From contig NZ_CP083692.1 of assembly GCF_020096995.1 (NCBI RefSeq), positions 1,364,001-1,428,000 of the forward strand: a stretch of DNA of 64,000 nt. The letters run 5' to 3'. The stretch is from Leucobacter sp. Psy1 (GTDB lineage: Bacteria > Actinomycetota > Actinomycetes > Actinomycetales > Microbacteriaceae). Positions 1 through 8,940 of the stretch are shown piece after piece (position 1 is the stretch's first letter; each line of letters opens with the position of its first letter). The notes beneath the pieces were generated by a model that searched no databases, was not told the origin of the DNA, and saw only the letters and a list, made by a program, of their open reading frames with translations. The position numbers were made by a program, and so were the translations under genes.

Positions 1-579
1 TTCCTCGCCGAAACGCGTCGCATGCGGCCCGAGCTGGCGCAGGTGGTCTCCGATCTCGCCTATGAGGGGCGACTGTTCGCGCACCCCGCAGCCGCGCGCC
101 GCGAGTTCGTCGGCATCGGCCCGGCGGGCCTCACCTGGCACCCCGTGTCACACTGGGGCAACGCGACATTCTCCGTCGAGGAAGCCGCTGAGGTCGTGCG
201 CATCGCCAGGGACGTCCTCTCGAGCCGCACCGTCGCGCCAGGCGACCTCATCGTGGTCGCGGCGTACAACGCACAGGTCGAGTGCCTGGTCGAGGCGCTC
301 TCCGAGGCTGGGCTTCCCGAGATCCCTGTTGGCACGGTCGACCGGTTCCAAGGGCAGGAGGCGGTCATCGCGATCGTGAGTCTCGCAGCGTCGAGTGCGC
401 AGGACGCTCCGCGCGGACTCGACTTCCTGCTCATGCGCAACCGGCTCAACGTCGCCATCAGCCGGGCCCAGTGGGCGACCCATCTCGTCGGGTCAGCGCA
501 CCTCGGCGACGGCCTCCCGTCGACCGCAGAGGGCGTCGCGGCGCTCTCCGGATTCCTCCGCCTGACGGAAGCCGGGTGA
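1..579 (+). CDS. C-terminal end of a superfamily 1 DNA helicase (partial)
   Basis: The open frame enters at base 1, so the start and the Walker A region lie outside the window. The visible 192 residues are the second RecA-like domain of an AAA_12/Upf1-Dna2-like superfamily 1 helicase. A segment starting FLAETRRMRPEL resembles motif IV, VDRFQGQE is the motif V region, and LNVAISRAQ is the motif VI region. In actinobacteria such C-termini often belong to large proteins with an N-terminal RecB-like nuclease (TM0106 type), but that part cannot be seen here. ATP-dependent unwinding in nucleic-acid repair is inferred from the family. The frame ends with TGA, 17 bp before the aminotransferase start, so the two genes may be cotranscribed. 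Confidence 0.85.
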   Translation, partial: FLAETRRMRPELAQVVSDLAYEGRLFAHPAAARREFVGIGPAGLTWHPVSHWGNATFSVEEAAEVVRIARDVLSSRTVAPGDLIVVAAYNAQVECLVEALSEAGLPEIPVGTVDRFQGQEAVIAIVSLAASSAQDAPRGLDFLLMRNRLNVAISRAQWATHLVGSAHLGDGLPSTAEGVAALSGFLRLTEAG

Positions 580-596
580 GCCGGTAGCGTGGTGCC

Positions 597-1808
597 ATGG
601 ATTCGATGCCGACGCCGCACCATGCCCCAGCCTCAGGACCCGCGCCCGTGCCCTCGGAACGGTCGCGCATTCCACCGTTCCAGGTCATGCGGATCACCGA
701 CGCCATCGCACGTCGACGCGCTGCCGGGCACGACGTCGTCTCGCTCTGCGCGGGGGAGCCGAGCGCGCGCCCCGTACCCGGTTCGCTGAAGCCCGCCGGG
801 TACACGGGGCCCCTCGGTACGGCACCGCTGCGTGAAGCGATCGCTGGGCACTCCCGAGACTGGTACGACGTCGAGGTGGATCCCGCGTCGGTCGCGGTCA
901 CCACCGGTTCCTCCGGCGCGTTCCAGTTGGTGTTCCTCGCGGCGTTCAACCCCGGCGACCGCGTCGCCCTCGCGAGTCCGGGGTACCCGGCCTATCGCAA
1001 CATCTTGACGGCGCTCGGCGTGCACGTCATCGAGTTGCCGACCGGGCCGGACACCCGATATCAGCCCACCCCCGCACTGCTCGACGCGGCCGAGGCCGAG
1101 TTCGGGGCACTGGCGGGTCTCGTGATTGCGTCGCCCGCCAACCCGACCGGCACCATGCTCGGGCGTGCCGAGCTGGCGGAACTCGTCTCCTGGTGCCGGG
1201 CGCGGGGCGTCAGACTCATCAGCGACGAGATCTACCACGGCATCACCTTCGGAGACCCGACGGACCCCGACTTCCGGGGTGTGAGCGCTCGCTCGCTCGA
1301 CCCAGGCGCAATCGTCATCAACTCGTTCTCGAAGTACTGGGGCATGACCGGATGGCGGCTCGGCTGGGCGATCCTCCCCGAAGATCTCATCGCTCCGATG
1401 GAGGCGCTCGCCTCGAACTTCGCGCTCTCGCCGCCGGCTCCCGCTCAGGAGATGGCGCTGACGGCGTTCACTCCCGAGACGTATGCCGAGCGGGATGCGA
1501 TCGTCGCGGGTTTTGGACGTGCCAGGCAGCTCATCCTCGAAGCCGAGCCCGACCTCGCCTGGGGCATCGCCGCTCCGGCGGACGGAGCCTTCTACTACTA
1601 CTACTCCGATCTGGGGCCGCAGTTGGAGCGCTTCGGCACGGCGACGGCGTATGCGGCGGCGCTGCTCGAGCGCGCCGATGTCGCCGTCGTCCCCGGACTC
1701 GACTTTGACCCGGTGGCGGGAGATCGCGCCGTGCGACTGTCGTACGCTGCGGGCGAGGCGGCCGTCGTCGAAGCCCTGGAGCGGATCATCCGCTTCCAGC
1801 GCGGTTGA
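597..1808 (+). CDS. PLP-dependent aminotransferase, class I/II (aspartate aminotransferase fold)
   Basis: A 403-residue fold-type I aminotransferase. The PLP Schiff-base lysine is K246 in SFSKYWG, followed by the typical GWRLGW segment. SPANPTG and SDEIYHG are the usual cofactor and substrate contacts. The family transfers amino groups between an amino acid and a 2-oxo acid in the cytoplasm; the donor cannot be told from sequence. The ATG at 597 has no strong ribosome-binding site. A second in-frame ATG lies three codons later, and the family core begins around SRIPPFQVM, so the first 20 or so residues are an extension. The next genes are on the other strand. Confidence 0.9.
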   Translation: MDSMPTPHHAPASGPAPVPSERSRIPPFQVMRITDAIARRRAAGHDVVSLCAGEPSARPVPGSLKPAGYTGPLGTAPLREAIAGHSRDWYDVEVDPASVAVTTGSSGAFQLVFLAAFNPGDRVALASPGYPAYRNILTALGVHVIELPTGPDTRYQPTPALLDAAEAEFGALAGLVIASPANPTGTMLGRAELAELVSWCRARGVRLISDEIYHGITFGDPTDPDFRGVSARSLDPGAIVINSFSKYWGMTGWRLGWAILPEDLIAPMEALASNFALSPPAPAQEMALTAFTPETYAERDAIVAGFGRARQLILEAEPDLAWGIAAPADGAFYYYYSDLGPQLERFGTATAYAAALLERADVAVVPGLDFDPVAGDRAVRLSYAAGEAAVVEALERIIRFQRG

Positions 1809-1847
1809 TCAGGGTGACCGGAACCGACCGGGCAGAACTCGGGCTGT

Positions 1848-2321
1848 TCAGCCGAGGCTGACCGGCGTGCCGGCCGAGATGCCGGTGCGCCGCTGGAAGG
1901 CGTCATCCGTGACGAACGCGACGGCGCCGTTCTCCGCCTCCCGCGCGGTCGGGAAGAGGGTCGCGATCACGTCGGGCCCCTCCGCGCCGACGGTGATCGT
2001 GATGCCGGTCACCGCTTCGCTCAGCGGTCCTTCGAGCTCGGCGACGGCCCGCGATATGGCCGACCGTACGGGGGCTGCCAGCGCGGTTCCCGCCTCGGGA
2101 ACCTGGGCGCGCGCATACGTGACGCCGTCACCCGACACCGCTTCGGCGATGATGTCGTCGGCTTCGCGTCTGACTTGGATCTCCAGCACGCTGCTCGTGG
2201 ATGACGGGGCGGTCGTGAACGGGAGCGGGATGCCCTGGGCTGGCGCTGCAGCCGACTCGCGTCCGTGGTCGTGCGCGTCCCCGTCGTTCGGGCCGCCGTT
2301 GAAGGTGAACTTCAGATCCAT
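1848..2321 (-). CDS. Conserved hypothetical protein (157 aa)
   Basis: I do not recognise this protein. It begins MDLKFTFNGGPND, has no signal peptide or membrane segment, and has an acidic His/Asp-rich stretch near residues 10-20. The rest is alternating beta-strand-like and helical sequence, which suggests a small soluble cytoplasmic protein. The only ATG in the frame after the ald terminator is at 2321, and it fixes the start. It lies downstream of ald on the same strand but behind a strong hairpin, so it probably has its own promoter or depends on readthrough. Confidence 0.7.
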   Translation of the reverse strand: MDLKFTFNGGPNDGDAHDHGRESAAAPAQGIPLPFTTAPSSTSSVLEIQVRREADDIIAEAVSGDGVTYARAQVPEAGTALAAPVRSAISRAVAELEGPLSEAVTGITITVGAEGPDVIATLFPTAREAENGAVAFVTDDAFQRRTGISAGTPVSLG

Positions 2322-2351
2322 GGCATCCAGCCTACGCCCGTCGAGAGACGG

Positions 2352-2395
2352 CACGAGCCCGCCCTGCCGAAGACGATCGGCGGGACGGGCTCGTG
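2352..2395 (-). terminator. Hairpin downstream of ald
   Basis: An 18-nt arm at 2352-2369 (begins CACGAGCCCG) pairs with the arm at 2378-2395 (ends CGGGCTCGTG) with only a couple of mismatches and a short loop. It sits 20 nt past the ald stop codon in the direction of ald transcription. There is no U-run, as is common for intrinsic terminators in high-GC actinobacteria. Confidence 0.6.
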
Positions 2396-2415
2396 TGAGT
2401 GCGAGACGGTGCGGG

Positions 2416-3543
2416 TTACGCGTTCGCGGCGAGTACCTCGTCGACGGGTGCGTAGGCGAGCTCGGGGAAGGCGTCGGCGACACCGCGGAACGTAAGTACG
2501 CCGTCGTGGGCGTTGAGGCCCTTCGCGAGCGATGCGTCGTCCTGCAGCGCCTTGACCCAGCCCTTCTCGGCGACCGCGACGACGTAGGGGAGCGTCGCGT
2601 TCGTGAGTGCAGCGGTCGAGGTCTCCGGCACGGCGCCGGGCATGTTGGCGACGCAGTAGTAGATCGAGTTGTGCACCGGGAAGGTGGGGTCATCGTGAGT
2701 GGTCGGGCGCGAGTGCTCGAAGCAGCCTCCCTGGTCGATCGCGATGTCGACCAGCACCGAGCCGGGCTTCATCTGCGCGACCATCTCGTCGGTGACGAGC
2801 TTGGGCGCCTTTTCGCCGGGGATCAGCACCGAGCCGATGACCAGGTCGGCCTCCTTGAGCGCCTGGGTGATGTTGTGGGCGTTCGAGGTGCGGGTCTGGA
2901 TGCGGCCCGAGAAGGCGTCCTCCAGCTGCTTGAGGCGCGGGATGGAGATGTCGATCACCGTGACCTCGGCTCCCATGCCGAAGGCGATGCGGGCGGCCTG
3001 CTCACCGGCAGCGCCGCCGCCGATGACGACGACCTTGCCGCGACGGGTCGCGGTGACGCCGCCGAGCAGCACGCCGCGCCCGCCGTTGGCCTTCATGAGG
3101 CTGTGAGCGCCGACCTGTGCGGAGAGACGGCCGGCGACCTCCGACATCGGTGCGAGGAGCGGCAGGCCGCGGTTGGGCAGCTGTACCGTCTCGTAGGCGA
3201 TGGCGGTGGTTCCCGACTTCAGCACGGCGTCGGTGCAGTCGCGCGAGGCAGCCAGGTGCAGGTAGGTGAAGAGCACCTGATCCTTGCGCATCTGGTCGTA
3301 CTCGGCGGCGATCGGCTCCTTGACCTTCAGGATCATCTCCGCCTGCGACCACACCTCATCGGCACCGTCGACGATCTCGGCGCCGGCCGCGACGTACTCC
3401 TCGTCGGTGATAGCGGATCCCAGGCCGGCACCGGCCTGGATGAGGACCTCGTGACCGCGTCGGGCGAGTTCGAAGACCCCCGCCTGCGTGATCGCGACGC
3501 GGTTCTCGTTGTTCTTGATCTCGGTGGGGATTCCGACGCGCAT
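2416..3543 (-). CDS. ald: Alanine dehydrogenase
   Basis: A 375-residue NAD-dependent L-alanine dehydrogenase, close to the usual 371. It reversibly converts L-alanine to pyruvate, ammonia and NADH in the cytoplasm. The N-terminus [15 protein letters not shown] carries the substrate arginine R15. YLHLA holds the catalytic histidine region, and VVIGGGAAG is the Rossmann NAD-binding glycine loop. The start is the ATG at 3543, preceded by an AAAGGAG ribosome-binding site. It is transcribed divergently from an Lrp/AsnC regulator, the classic ald/aldR arrangement known in mycobacteria, so alanine-responsive control by that regulator is likely. Confidence 0.95.
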   Translation of the reverse strand: MRVGIPTEIKNNENRVAITQAGVFELARRGHEVLIQAGAGLGSAITDEEYVAAGAEIVDGADEVWSQAEMILKVKEPIAAEYDQMRKDQVLFTYLHLAASRDCTDAVLKSGTTAIAYETVQLPNRGLPLLAPMSEVAGRLSAQVGAHSLMKANGGRGVLLGGVTATRRGKVVVIGGGAAGEQAARIAFGMGAEVTVIDISIPRLKQLEDAFSGRIQTRTSNAHNITQALKEADLVIGSVLIPGEKAPKLVTDEMVAQMKPGSVLVDIAIDQGGCFEHSRPTTHDDPTFPVHNSIYYCVANMPGAVPETSTAALTNATLPYVVAVAEKGWVKALQDDASLAKGLNAHDGVLTFRGVADAFPELAYAPVDEVLAANA

Positions 3544-3590
3544 GCGTGCTCCTTTGAAACATAGTCGACGCGATTTCGTACCTTCCGATT

Positions 3591-3616
3591 GTGCAGCATA
3601 TTCGGCCAGCATGCAC
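3591..3616. promoter_or_regulatory. Imperfect palindrome in the ald-lrp intergenic region, candidate AldR operator
   Basis: GTGCAGCA at 3591 and a matching GCATGCAC-type half ending at 3616 form an imperfect inverted repeat inside the 142-bp divergent promoter region. Lrp/AsnC proteins bind such semi-palindromic sites. The assignment is positional inference only. Confidence 0.35.
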
Positions 3617-3685
3617 GAACTGTGAATTCTGTGCGGTCTGAGACCGTAGACTGGGGCTCATCGCATCGCACGGAGGGGGAATTCG

Positions 3686-4171
3686 GTGGAGAACTCGAAG
3701 AATCTGCAGGGACAGGTCGATCTCGACGAAATCGACCGCAACATTATCGCCGAGCTGCAGGCGAACGGGCGGGTGACGAACGCGGAACTCGCCGAACGCG
3801 TCGGTGTCGCGGCGTCCACGTGCATCGCCCGCGTCCGCAGCCTGGTGAGCCGAAAGATCATCACAGGGTTCACCGCGACGGTCGACCCGCGCGCTCTGGG
3901 GATCGGGCTGCAGGTGCTCATCAGCGTGACGGTCCGCTCGGGCGCGCGGCAGGGCATCATGGCGCTGTCGGATGAGCTGCGCGCGCTCCCGGAGGTCATG
4001 GAGCTCTACTTCCTCGGCGGCGTCGAGGACTTCATCGTCCATCTCGCCGCGCGCGATGCGGATCACGTGCGCGACTTCGTCGTCGAGCACCTGTCGGCTC
4101 ACCCCGCCGTGTCCTCGACCCGTACGAGCATCGTCTTCCACCACTATCAGAACCCGGTGCGTCCGCTTTAG
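3686..4171 (+). CDS. Lrp/AsnC family transcriptional regulator, AldR-like
   Basis: A 161-residue regulator. An AsnC-type helix-turn-helix spans about residues 14-60 (DEIDRNIIAELQ...AELAERVGVAAST). A RAM/AsnC ligand-binding domain follows at about 75-150 (VTVRSGARQ, GVEDFIVHLAA). The start is GTG at 3686 with a GGAGGGGGA stretch upstream. It sits head-to-head with ald, matching the mycobacterial AldR that responds to alanine and activates or represses ald. Octamers of dimers that wrap DNA are typical of the family. The family call is certain; the ald target is inferred from position. Confidence 0.9.
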   Translation: MENSKNLQGQVDLDEIDRNIIAELQANGRVTNAELAERVGVAASTCIARVRSLVSRKIITGFTATVDPRALGIGLQVLISVTVRSGARQGIMALSDELRALPEVMELYFLGGVEDFIVHLAARDADHVRDFVVEHLSAHPAVSSTRTSIVFHHYQNPVRPL

Positions 4172-4181
4172 ACTCGACGAC

Positions 4182-4754
4182 ATGGCGCGGGCATTGCTGA
4201 TCGTGGATGTGCAGAACGATTTCACCGAGGGCGGGGCACTCGGGGTAGACGGGGGTGGGTCGGTGGCGCGGAGGATCACCGAGCTGCTGCGCGGACCCGA
4301 GGAGTACCGGCTGGTCGTGGCATCCCGCGACTGGCACGAGGAGGATGGCGACAACGGCGGGCACTTCGCCGCCCTGGGGGACGATCCCGATTTCTCCACG
4401 ACCTGGCCGGTGCACTGCGTGCGGGGCACCACGGGTGCCGACTACCACCCGGACCTCGACATCGATCGCGTCGACGTGCACATCAGAAAGGGCACGGGAG
4501 AGCCGGCTTACTCCGCCTTCGAAGGGGTGAGCACCGACGATGCAGCGCTCCGCGACGTGCTGGCGGGGGCAGGGATCGATGCCGTCGACGTGGTCGGTCT
4601 GGCGACCGACTACTGCGTGCGTGCTTCGGCGCTCGACGCCGTCGCCGCGGGGCTCGCCGTGCGGCTGCGCACGGACCTCGTCGCAGGGGTGGCCCCCGAG
4701 ACGACCGTGGCGGCACTGAAGGAGCTCGCCGCGGCCGGCGTCGACCTGGCCTAG
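4182..4754 (+). CDS. pncA: Nicotinamidase / pyrazinamidase (isochorismatase-family hydrolase)
   Basis: A 190-residue cysteine hydrolase that converts nicotinamide to nicotinate for NAD salvage. The catalytic triad is visible: D9 in IVDVQNDF, K103 in RKGTGE and C145 in ATDYCV. The metal ligands D50 and H52 (SRDWH) and H61 are also present. The start is the ATG at 4182, ten bases after the lrp-like gene, so cotranscription is possible. The length is typical for PncA. Confidence 0.92.
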   Translation: MARALLIVDVQNDFTEGGALGVDGGGSVARRITELLRGPEEYRLVVASRDWHEEDGDNGGHFAALGDDPDFSTTWPVHCVRGTTGADYHPDLDIDRVDVHIRKGTGEPAYSAFEGVSTDDAALRDVLAGAGIDAVDVVGLATDYCVRASALDAVAAGLAVRLRTDLVAGVAPETTVAALKELAAAGVDLA

Positions 4755-4796
4755 GAACCGCCGAGGGGCGTTCGCGCAGTCCCGGGCAGGGTACGC

Positions 4797-6530
4797 TCAG
4801 TGCTCCTGCGGGGGCATGAGACGCGTCTCCTGCGCGTCGAGCGCGACTTCGGCTGCTCGCAGCGTGTGCGAGCTGTAGCGACCGATGGCCTGTTCCTCGA
4901 TGAGGGTCTCGCGCTGCGCCTGAAGCACGGTGCGGGCGAGGCGCAGGTAGGTCTGAGCGGGGGTCTCCGACTCTGTACCGTCGGCTGTGGAGGCGATCGA
5001 GGCCGACATCGCGAGGGGCGCGAGGGCGGCCTTGCTGGTCTGCCGCACCCGGTCGATGATGGCGGGGTCGATCTCGCCGTCCGGATCCTCGGCGTCGTCG
5101 CCCGAGAGTTCGTCCTCGAGCGCCGTGTCGCCGGCCTCCAGAAGGTCCTTCTTGAGCGCCGAGAGCTCCCGAGCCGTGTCCGACTTGGCGTGCTGATCGG
5201 GCCAGAGTTTGCGGATGAGCGGAGGGAGCGTGAGCCCGTGGAGCAGCAGGGTCACGATCGCGACGATGAAGGCGATGAGGACCACCTGCGCGCGGTAGGG
5301 GACCTCGGTGGGGATCGTCTGCGCTGCAGCGAGCGTCACGACGCCGCGCATCCCGCTCCACGACAGGACGGCACCGTCGCGCCACCCGAGTGCTTGCTCC
5401 TGCTCGTGGGCGAGATCGGCCTCGGAACGCTGGCGCATGCGCTCGACCCGCTTCATTCGCGACTCGTCGACGCGATCGCTCTTCCGTGCTCGAGCGGCGA
5501 AGAGACCGATCGTGCGACTGCGCTGTTCGAGTCGATCCGCGTCGCCCCGCATGCTCCACAGCATCGGGACGAGGAAGAGCGCGCGGCAGATGATGAGCAC
5601 CAGCACGACCCCGAGCCCGATCAGGCTGAGGTGCTGGAACTTCCACGGGCTGTCGCTCACCTGCTCGACCAGGGAGTGCAGTTGCAAGCCCATGACGAGG
5701 AAGACACCGTTCTCGACGACGAACTGCAGGGTGCGCCAGTTGAGCCGCTCGTTCACCCTGGCGGTCGCGCTGAAACGCTTGGCGGAGTGGTGGCCGGTGT
5801 AGAGGCCGGTGACTACGACGGCGAGCACGCCTGACGCGCCCACGTACTCGGCGGGAATGAACGCGACGAACGGCACCGTGAACGAGATGACGGTGTCGTA
5901 GACCGGGTTGCGCAGGTGAGAGCGGAGCCAGACGGTGATGATGCCCATGAGGAACCCGATCAGCACCGCGGCCGCTACCGCGAACGAGAAGTTGCCGACC
6001 GCGTCCCAGAAGACGAAGCTCCCAGCCGCGACGGCGGTCTTGAGGAGCACGAGCGAGGTCGCGTCGTTCACGAGGCTCTCGCCCTCCAGAATCGAGACCA
6101 GCCGCGTCGGCATGCCGAGCTTCTTGCCGATCGAAGTGGCCGCGACGGCGTCGGTCGGGCTCACGACGGCGCCGAGAGCGATGCCGACAGGAAGGGGGAT
6201 CGCGGGAATGAGGAGGTGCAGGAGGACGCCGACGACGACGGCGGAGATGATGACGAGGACGACCGACAGTCCGATGACGGGTTTGAAGTTGCGGCGGAAG
6301 TCGACGAACGGCACGTTGACCGCTGCCGCGTAGAGCAGCGGGGGCAGCACTCCGAGCAGGATGATCTCGGGATCGATCTCCACGAGCGGCACGAAGGGGA
6401 GGTAGCCGATGCCGATGCCGGCGACGACCAGGAGGAGGGGTGCGGCGACGCCGATCCTGCTCGACACGATCGCGATCGCGACGACCAGGACAATTCCGAC
6501 GACAGCGACGAGCCCGATCTCCATGCTCAA
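4797..6530 (-). CDS. Na+/H+ antiporter, CPA1/NhaP family
   Basis: A 577-residue membrane protein with about 12 transmembrane segments in the first 430 residues and a hydrophilic cytosolic tail of about 150 residues. The CPA1 signature of acidic residues is visible in SPTDAVAATS and in LVNDATSLVL, the ND pair typical of electroneutral exchange. It would exchange cytoplasmic Na+ (or K+) for protons. The start is probably TTG at 6530, because GGAGG lies 10 nt upstream of it. An ATG two codons later (6524) would have poor spacing. The upstream gene ends at 6534, so translation is likely coupled. Confidence 0.88.
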   Translation of the reverse strand: MSMEIGLVAVVGIVLVVAIAIVSSRIGVAAPLLLVVAGIGIGYLPFVPLVEIDPEIILLGVLPPLLYAAAVNVPFVDFRRNFKPVIGLSVVLVIISAVVVGVLLHLLIPAIPLPVGIALGAVVSPTDAVAATSIGKKLGMPTRLVSILEGESLVNDATSLVLLKTAVAAGSFVFWDAVGNFSFAVAAAVLIGFLMGIITVWLRSHLRNPVYDTVISFTVPFVAFIPAEYVGASGVLAVVVTGLYTGHHSAKRFSATARVNERLNWRTLQFVVENGVFLVMGLQLHSLVEQVSDSPWKFQHLSLIGLGVVLVLIICRALFLVPMLWSMRGDADRLEQRSRTIGLFAARARKSDRVDESRMKRVERMRQRSEADLAHEQEQALGWRDGAVLSWSGMRGVVTLAAAQTIPTEVPYRAQVVLIAFIVAIVTLLLHGLTLPPLIRKLWPDQHAKSDTARELSALKKDLLEAGDTALEDELSGDDAEDPDGEIDPAIIDRVRQTSKAALAPLAMSASIASTADGTESETPAQTYLRLARTVLQAQRETLIEEQAIGRYSSHTLRAAEVALDAQETRLMPPQEH

Positions 6531-6533
6531 AGT

Positions 6534-7679
6534 CTAGGCACCTCCGCCCGGTGCGGCGAATGCCTGCCACGCAGCCGTCGGCGCCGCCAGTCCGCGTTGA
6601 CTCAAGCGTTTTCCGGGCAGGGGGACGGCCTCGATCGGTGAGGAAGCGCCTGTGCCGCGTTTCCACGTGCCGACGACTCGGCCATCGCGGACCACCGTGG
6701 CGAGGAACATCCCGTTCTTGCCAGGCAGGATGCGGGCGAAGTGCGCGGGATCGAGTTGCGCGTCGCGCCCCGTGTACCCGAGCAGGTGCTCGTCGAACGC
6801 CGGGAGCAGGAGCCACGGCGGGATCGGAGCGTCCGCGGCGTCCAGCGTGCCCGGAGCCGCCCAGTAGGGCGCGGGGTCGTCCATGACGGCGACGGGAACG
6901 AGCGCCTCAGCTTCGGTGGCGAGCGCGAGGCCGAGCCGCGCCTCGCGCAGTGTGAGGCCCGACCACCAGGCGAGGTCTTTGTCGGTGACGGCGCCGCGCG
7001 CCGTAGCGTAGCGGGCCGCGAGCTCGGCGAGCGCGGCGTCGCCCTCGACCTTTCGGGGGTGCCTGATCCACTCGTCCGCCAGTACGAGCTGCGACTCCTG
7101 GGTTGTGCCATCGACGGGTCCGAAGGTCGTGAGCCCGTTCTGGCACATCCACCACAGCACGTGATAGCGCCACGCGCTCTGCCACTCGATACCGGCAGCG
7201 GTCCAGAGATCGGAGACCGCCGCCCGGCTCAGCCGTCCGCCGCCGCGGAGTGCCGCGACGGTCGTGTCGACCAGCCGGTCGAGTGTCAGGTCGTCGAGCC
7301 CCAGGAACGCGCGGCGCTTCGGCGCCCCTGGGAGCACACGGTGGTTCGTGGCGCGCTGCATCCACCCGATGTCCTCGGCCGGCACGACATGGATGGTGCC
7401 GCGCATCGGCCAGGCCCGCACTACAAGGCCCTCGTCGAAGGCGCGCAGCACATCGGTGTCGCGAGTGCCAGGGGCACGGACGCCGAGCGCCCATCGGGAC
7501 GATCGCCAATCCTGCCCCTGGAGCGCCAGCATGTGACGCACGACCCCCGCGATGCGTGCGGCTCCGTCCGCGCCCGCGGGAGACGGCTCGTCCGACCCAG
7601 CGCTGAGCAGCTGTGCGCGCATGCGCAGCCGCAGCAGGTCTGCCGTGCTCAGTGAGGTGGTCCGCGGCTGCTCGCTCAT
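6534..7679 (-). CDS. Winged-helix DNA-binding protein of the AlkZ-like (HTH_42) family
   Basis: A 381-residue protein of the HTH_42/DUF1006 superfamily, which includes the Streptomyces DNA glycosylase AlkZ (interstrand-crosslink and alkyl-adduct repair) and E. coli YcaQ. The motif LALQGQDW at residues 51-58 places Q54 and Q56 where family glycosylases have their catalytic QxQ or QxD pair. The C-terminal half has the conserved LLPAFDEHLLGY segment. The start is the ATG at 7679. It overlaps the translational control region of the antiporter, 3 nt downstream. Base-excision repair is inferred from the family. Confidence 0.82.
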   Translation of the reverse strand: MSEQPRTTSLSTADLLRLRMRAQLLSAGSDEPSPAGADGAARIAGVVRHMLALQGQDWRSSRWALGVRAPGTRDTDVLRAFDEGLVVRAWPMRGTIHVVPAEDIGWMQRATNHRVLPGAPKRRAFLGLDDLTLDRLVDTTVAALRGGGRLSRAAVSDLWTAAGIEWQSAWRYHVLWWMCQNGLTTFGPVDGTTQESQLVLADEWIRHPRKVEGDAALAELAARYATARGAVTDKDLAWWSGLTLREARLGLALATEAEALVPVAVMDDPAPYWAAPGTLDAADAPIPPWLLLPAFDEHLLGYTGRDAQLDPAHFARILPGKNGMFLATVVRDGRVVGTWKRGTGASSPIEAVPLPGKRLSQRGLAAPTAAWQAFAAPGGGA

Positions 7680-7726
7680 GGTGAGCAGTGTAGGCCGCAC
7701 CGCCGACAGCGGAGTGCGAGAGCTCC

Positions 7727-8809
7727 CTAGAACCTCGCGCGAGCGTACTGGCCGGGAACGAGCGCGTCGGCATGCGGTGCGCGCAACTCGTGTGCCCAGA
7801 CGATCGGGAGGTGCGGGTTCACGAGCAAGGGCCGCGCGAGGGAGACGACATCCGCCTGACCGGTCGCGAGAATGCCCTCGGCCTGCGTCGCCGACGTGAT
7901 GAGACCCACAGCGCCGACCGGGAGGGGTCCGCGCCGCACCTGAGCGGCAAGCCCGACCTGGTACGAGGGCCCGATCCGCGGAGGCAGCGTCGGCGAATTG
8001 CCGCCGGACGACACGTCGATGAGGTCGGCGTCGTCTTCGGAGAGCCACCCGGCAAGGGTTTCCGCCTCATCGACCGAGAATCCTCCGTCGACCCAGTCCT
8101 CGGCTGAGACGCGCACGACGATCGGCAGGTCGGGGTGCTCAGCGCGGATGGCCCGGACGATCTCCCGTACGATCCGGGCGCGTCCGACGAGATCGCCGCC
8201 GTAGCCGTCCTCGCGGCGGTTGGACAGCGGCGAGAGGAACTCGTGCAGCAGGTATCCGTGCGCCGCGTGCACCTGGACGACGTCGATCCCGGCGCGGACG
8301 GCCCGCGTCGACGCATCCACGAAGGCGTCGACGAGCGCGGGCAGCTCATCCGCCTCGAGTGCTCGCGGCTCGTCGAAGCCCTCGAACGCCACCGCCGACG
8401 GGGCGACGGTCTGCCAGCCGCCCTCGCTCACGGGAACCGTTCCGCGCTCGAAACCGGGCAGTGCGGGGTAGGTGGAAGCCTTGCGACCCGCGTGCGCGAG
8501 TTGCACCCCGATCCGCGCGCCGTGGACGTGGACGGCGTCGGCGATCCGGGAGAAGGCCGCCTCCTGCGTCTCGTTCCAGAGACCGAGATCGCGCGGAGAG
8601 ATCCGCCCCTCGGGCACGACGGCCGTCGCCTCGGTCACGACGAGTCCTGCACCGCCGCGGCCGAGGCCTGAGAGGTGGGCGAAGTGCCAGTCCACCGGAA
8701 CGCCGTCCTCGGCGTCTGCAGAGTACTGGCACATCGGGGCGGCCCAGACCCGATTGCGGATCTCGAGGTTGCGGAGGGTGAACGGCTGGAAGAGCAGAGG
8801 ATCGGCCAT
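7727..8809 (-). CDS. NADH:flavin oxidoreductase, Old Yellow Enzyme family (YqjM class)
   Basis: A 360-residue FMN-dependent TIM-barrel ene-reductase. The thermophilic-like/YqjM class is shown by C27 and Y29 in PMCQYS near the N-terminus. VHAAHGYLLHEFLSP is the central barrel strand, and the active-site histidines and the C-terminal phosphate-binding segment are present. It uses NAD(P)H to reduce electrophilic alkenes; the physiological substrate is unknown. The start is the ATG at 8809. It is separated by about 47 bp from the AlkZ-like gene on the same strand and is probably the first gene of that three-gene run. Confidence 0.92.
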   Translation of the reverse strand: MADPLLFQPFTLRNLEIRNRVWAAPMCQYSADAEDGVPVDWHFAHLSGLGRGGAGLVVTEATAVVPEGRISPRDLGLWNETQEAAFSRIADAVHVHGARIGVQLAHAGRKASTYPALPGFERGTVPVSEGGWQTVAPSAVAFEGFDEPRALEADELPALVDAFVDASTRAVRAGIDVVQVHAAHGYLLHEFLSPLSNRREDGYGGDLVGRARIVREIVRAIRAEHPDLPIVVRVSAEDWVDGGFSVDEAETLAGWLSEDDADLIDVSSGGNSPTLPPRIGPSYQVGLAAQVRRGPLPVGAVGLITSATQAEGILATGQADVVSLARPLLVNPHLPIVWAHELRAPHADALVPGQYARARF

Positions 8810-8940
8810 AGCATTTCAGCGTAGCGCTGGAGCCGCCGTCAGGGCTCCACATCGAGCACCGCTGAGAGCGAACGGCAATCGGGAAGAATTCGGGCGGCGT
8901 AACGTTGGATACTCCAGATCACACTTGGAGGCCCCCGCCC

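Noticed and set aside
1483..3564. A 693-codon open frame on the plus strand
   Set aside because: It crosses the aminotransferase end, the hypothetical gene and ald on the opposite strand. Its residues are artefactual and ald is unmistakable.
4483..6816. A 777-codon open frame on the minus strand
   Set aside because: It is an Arg/Pro/His-rich shadow of the antiporter in another frame, with no domain and typical high-GC artefact composition.
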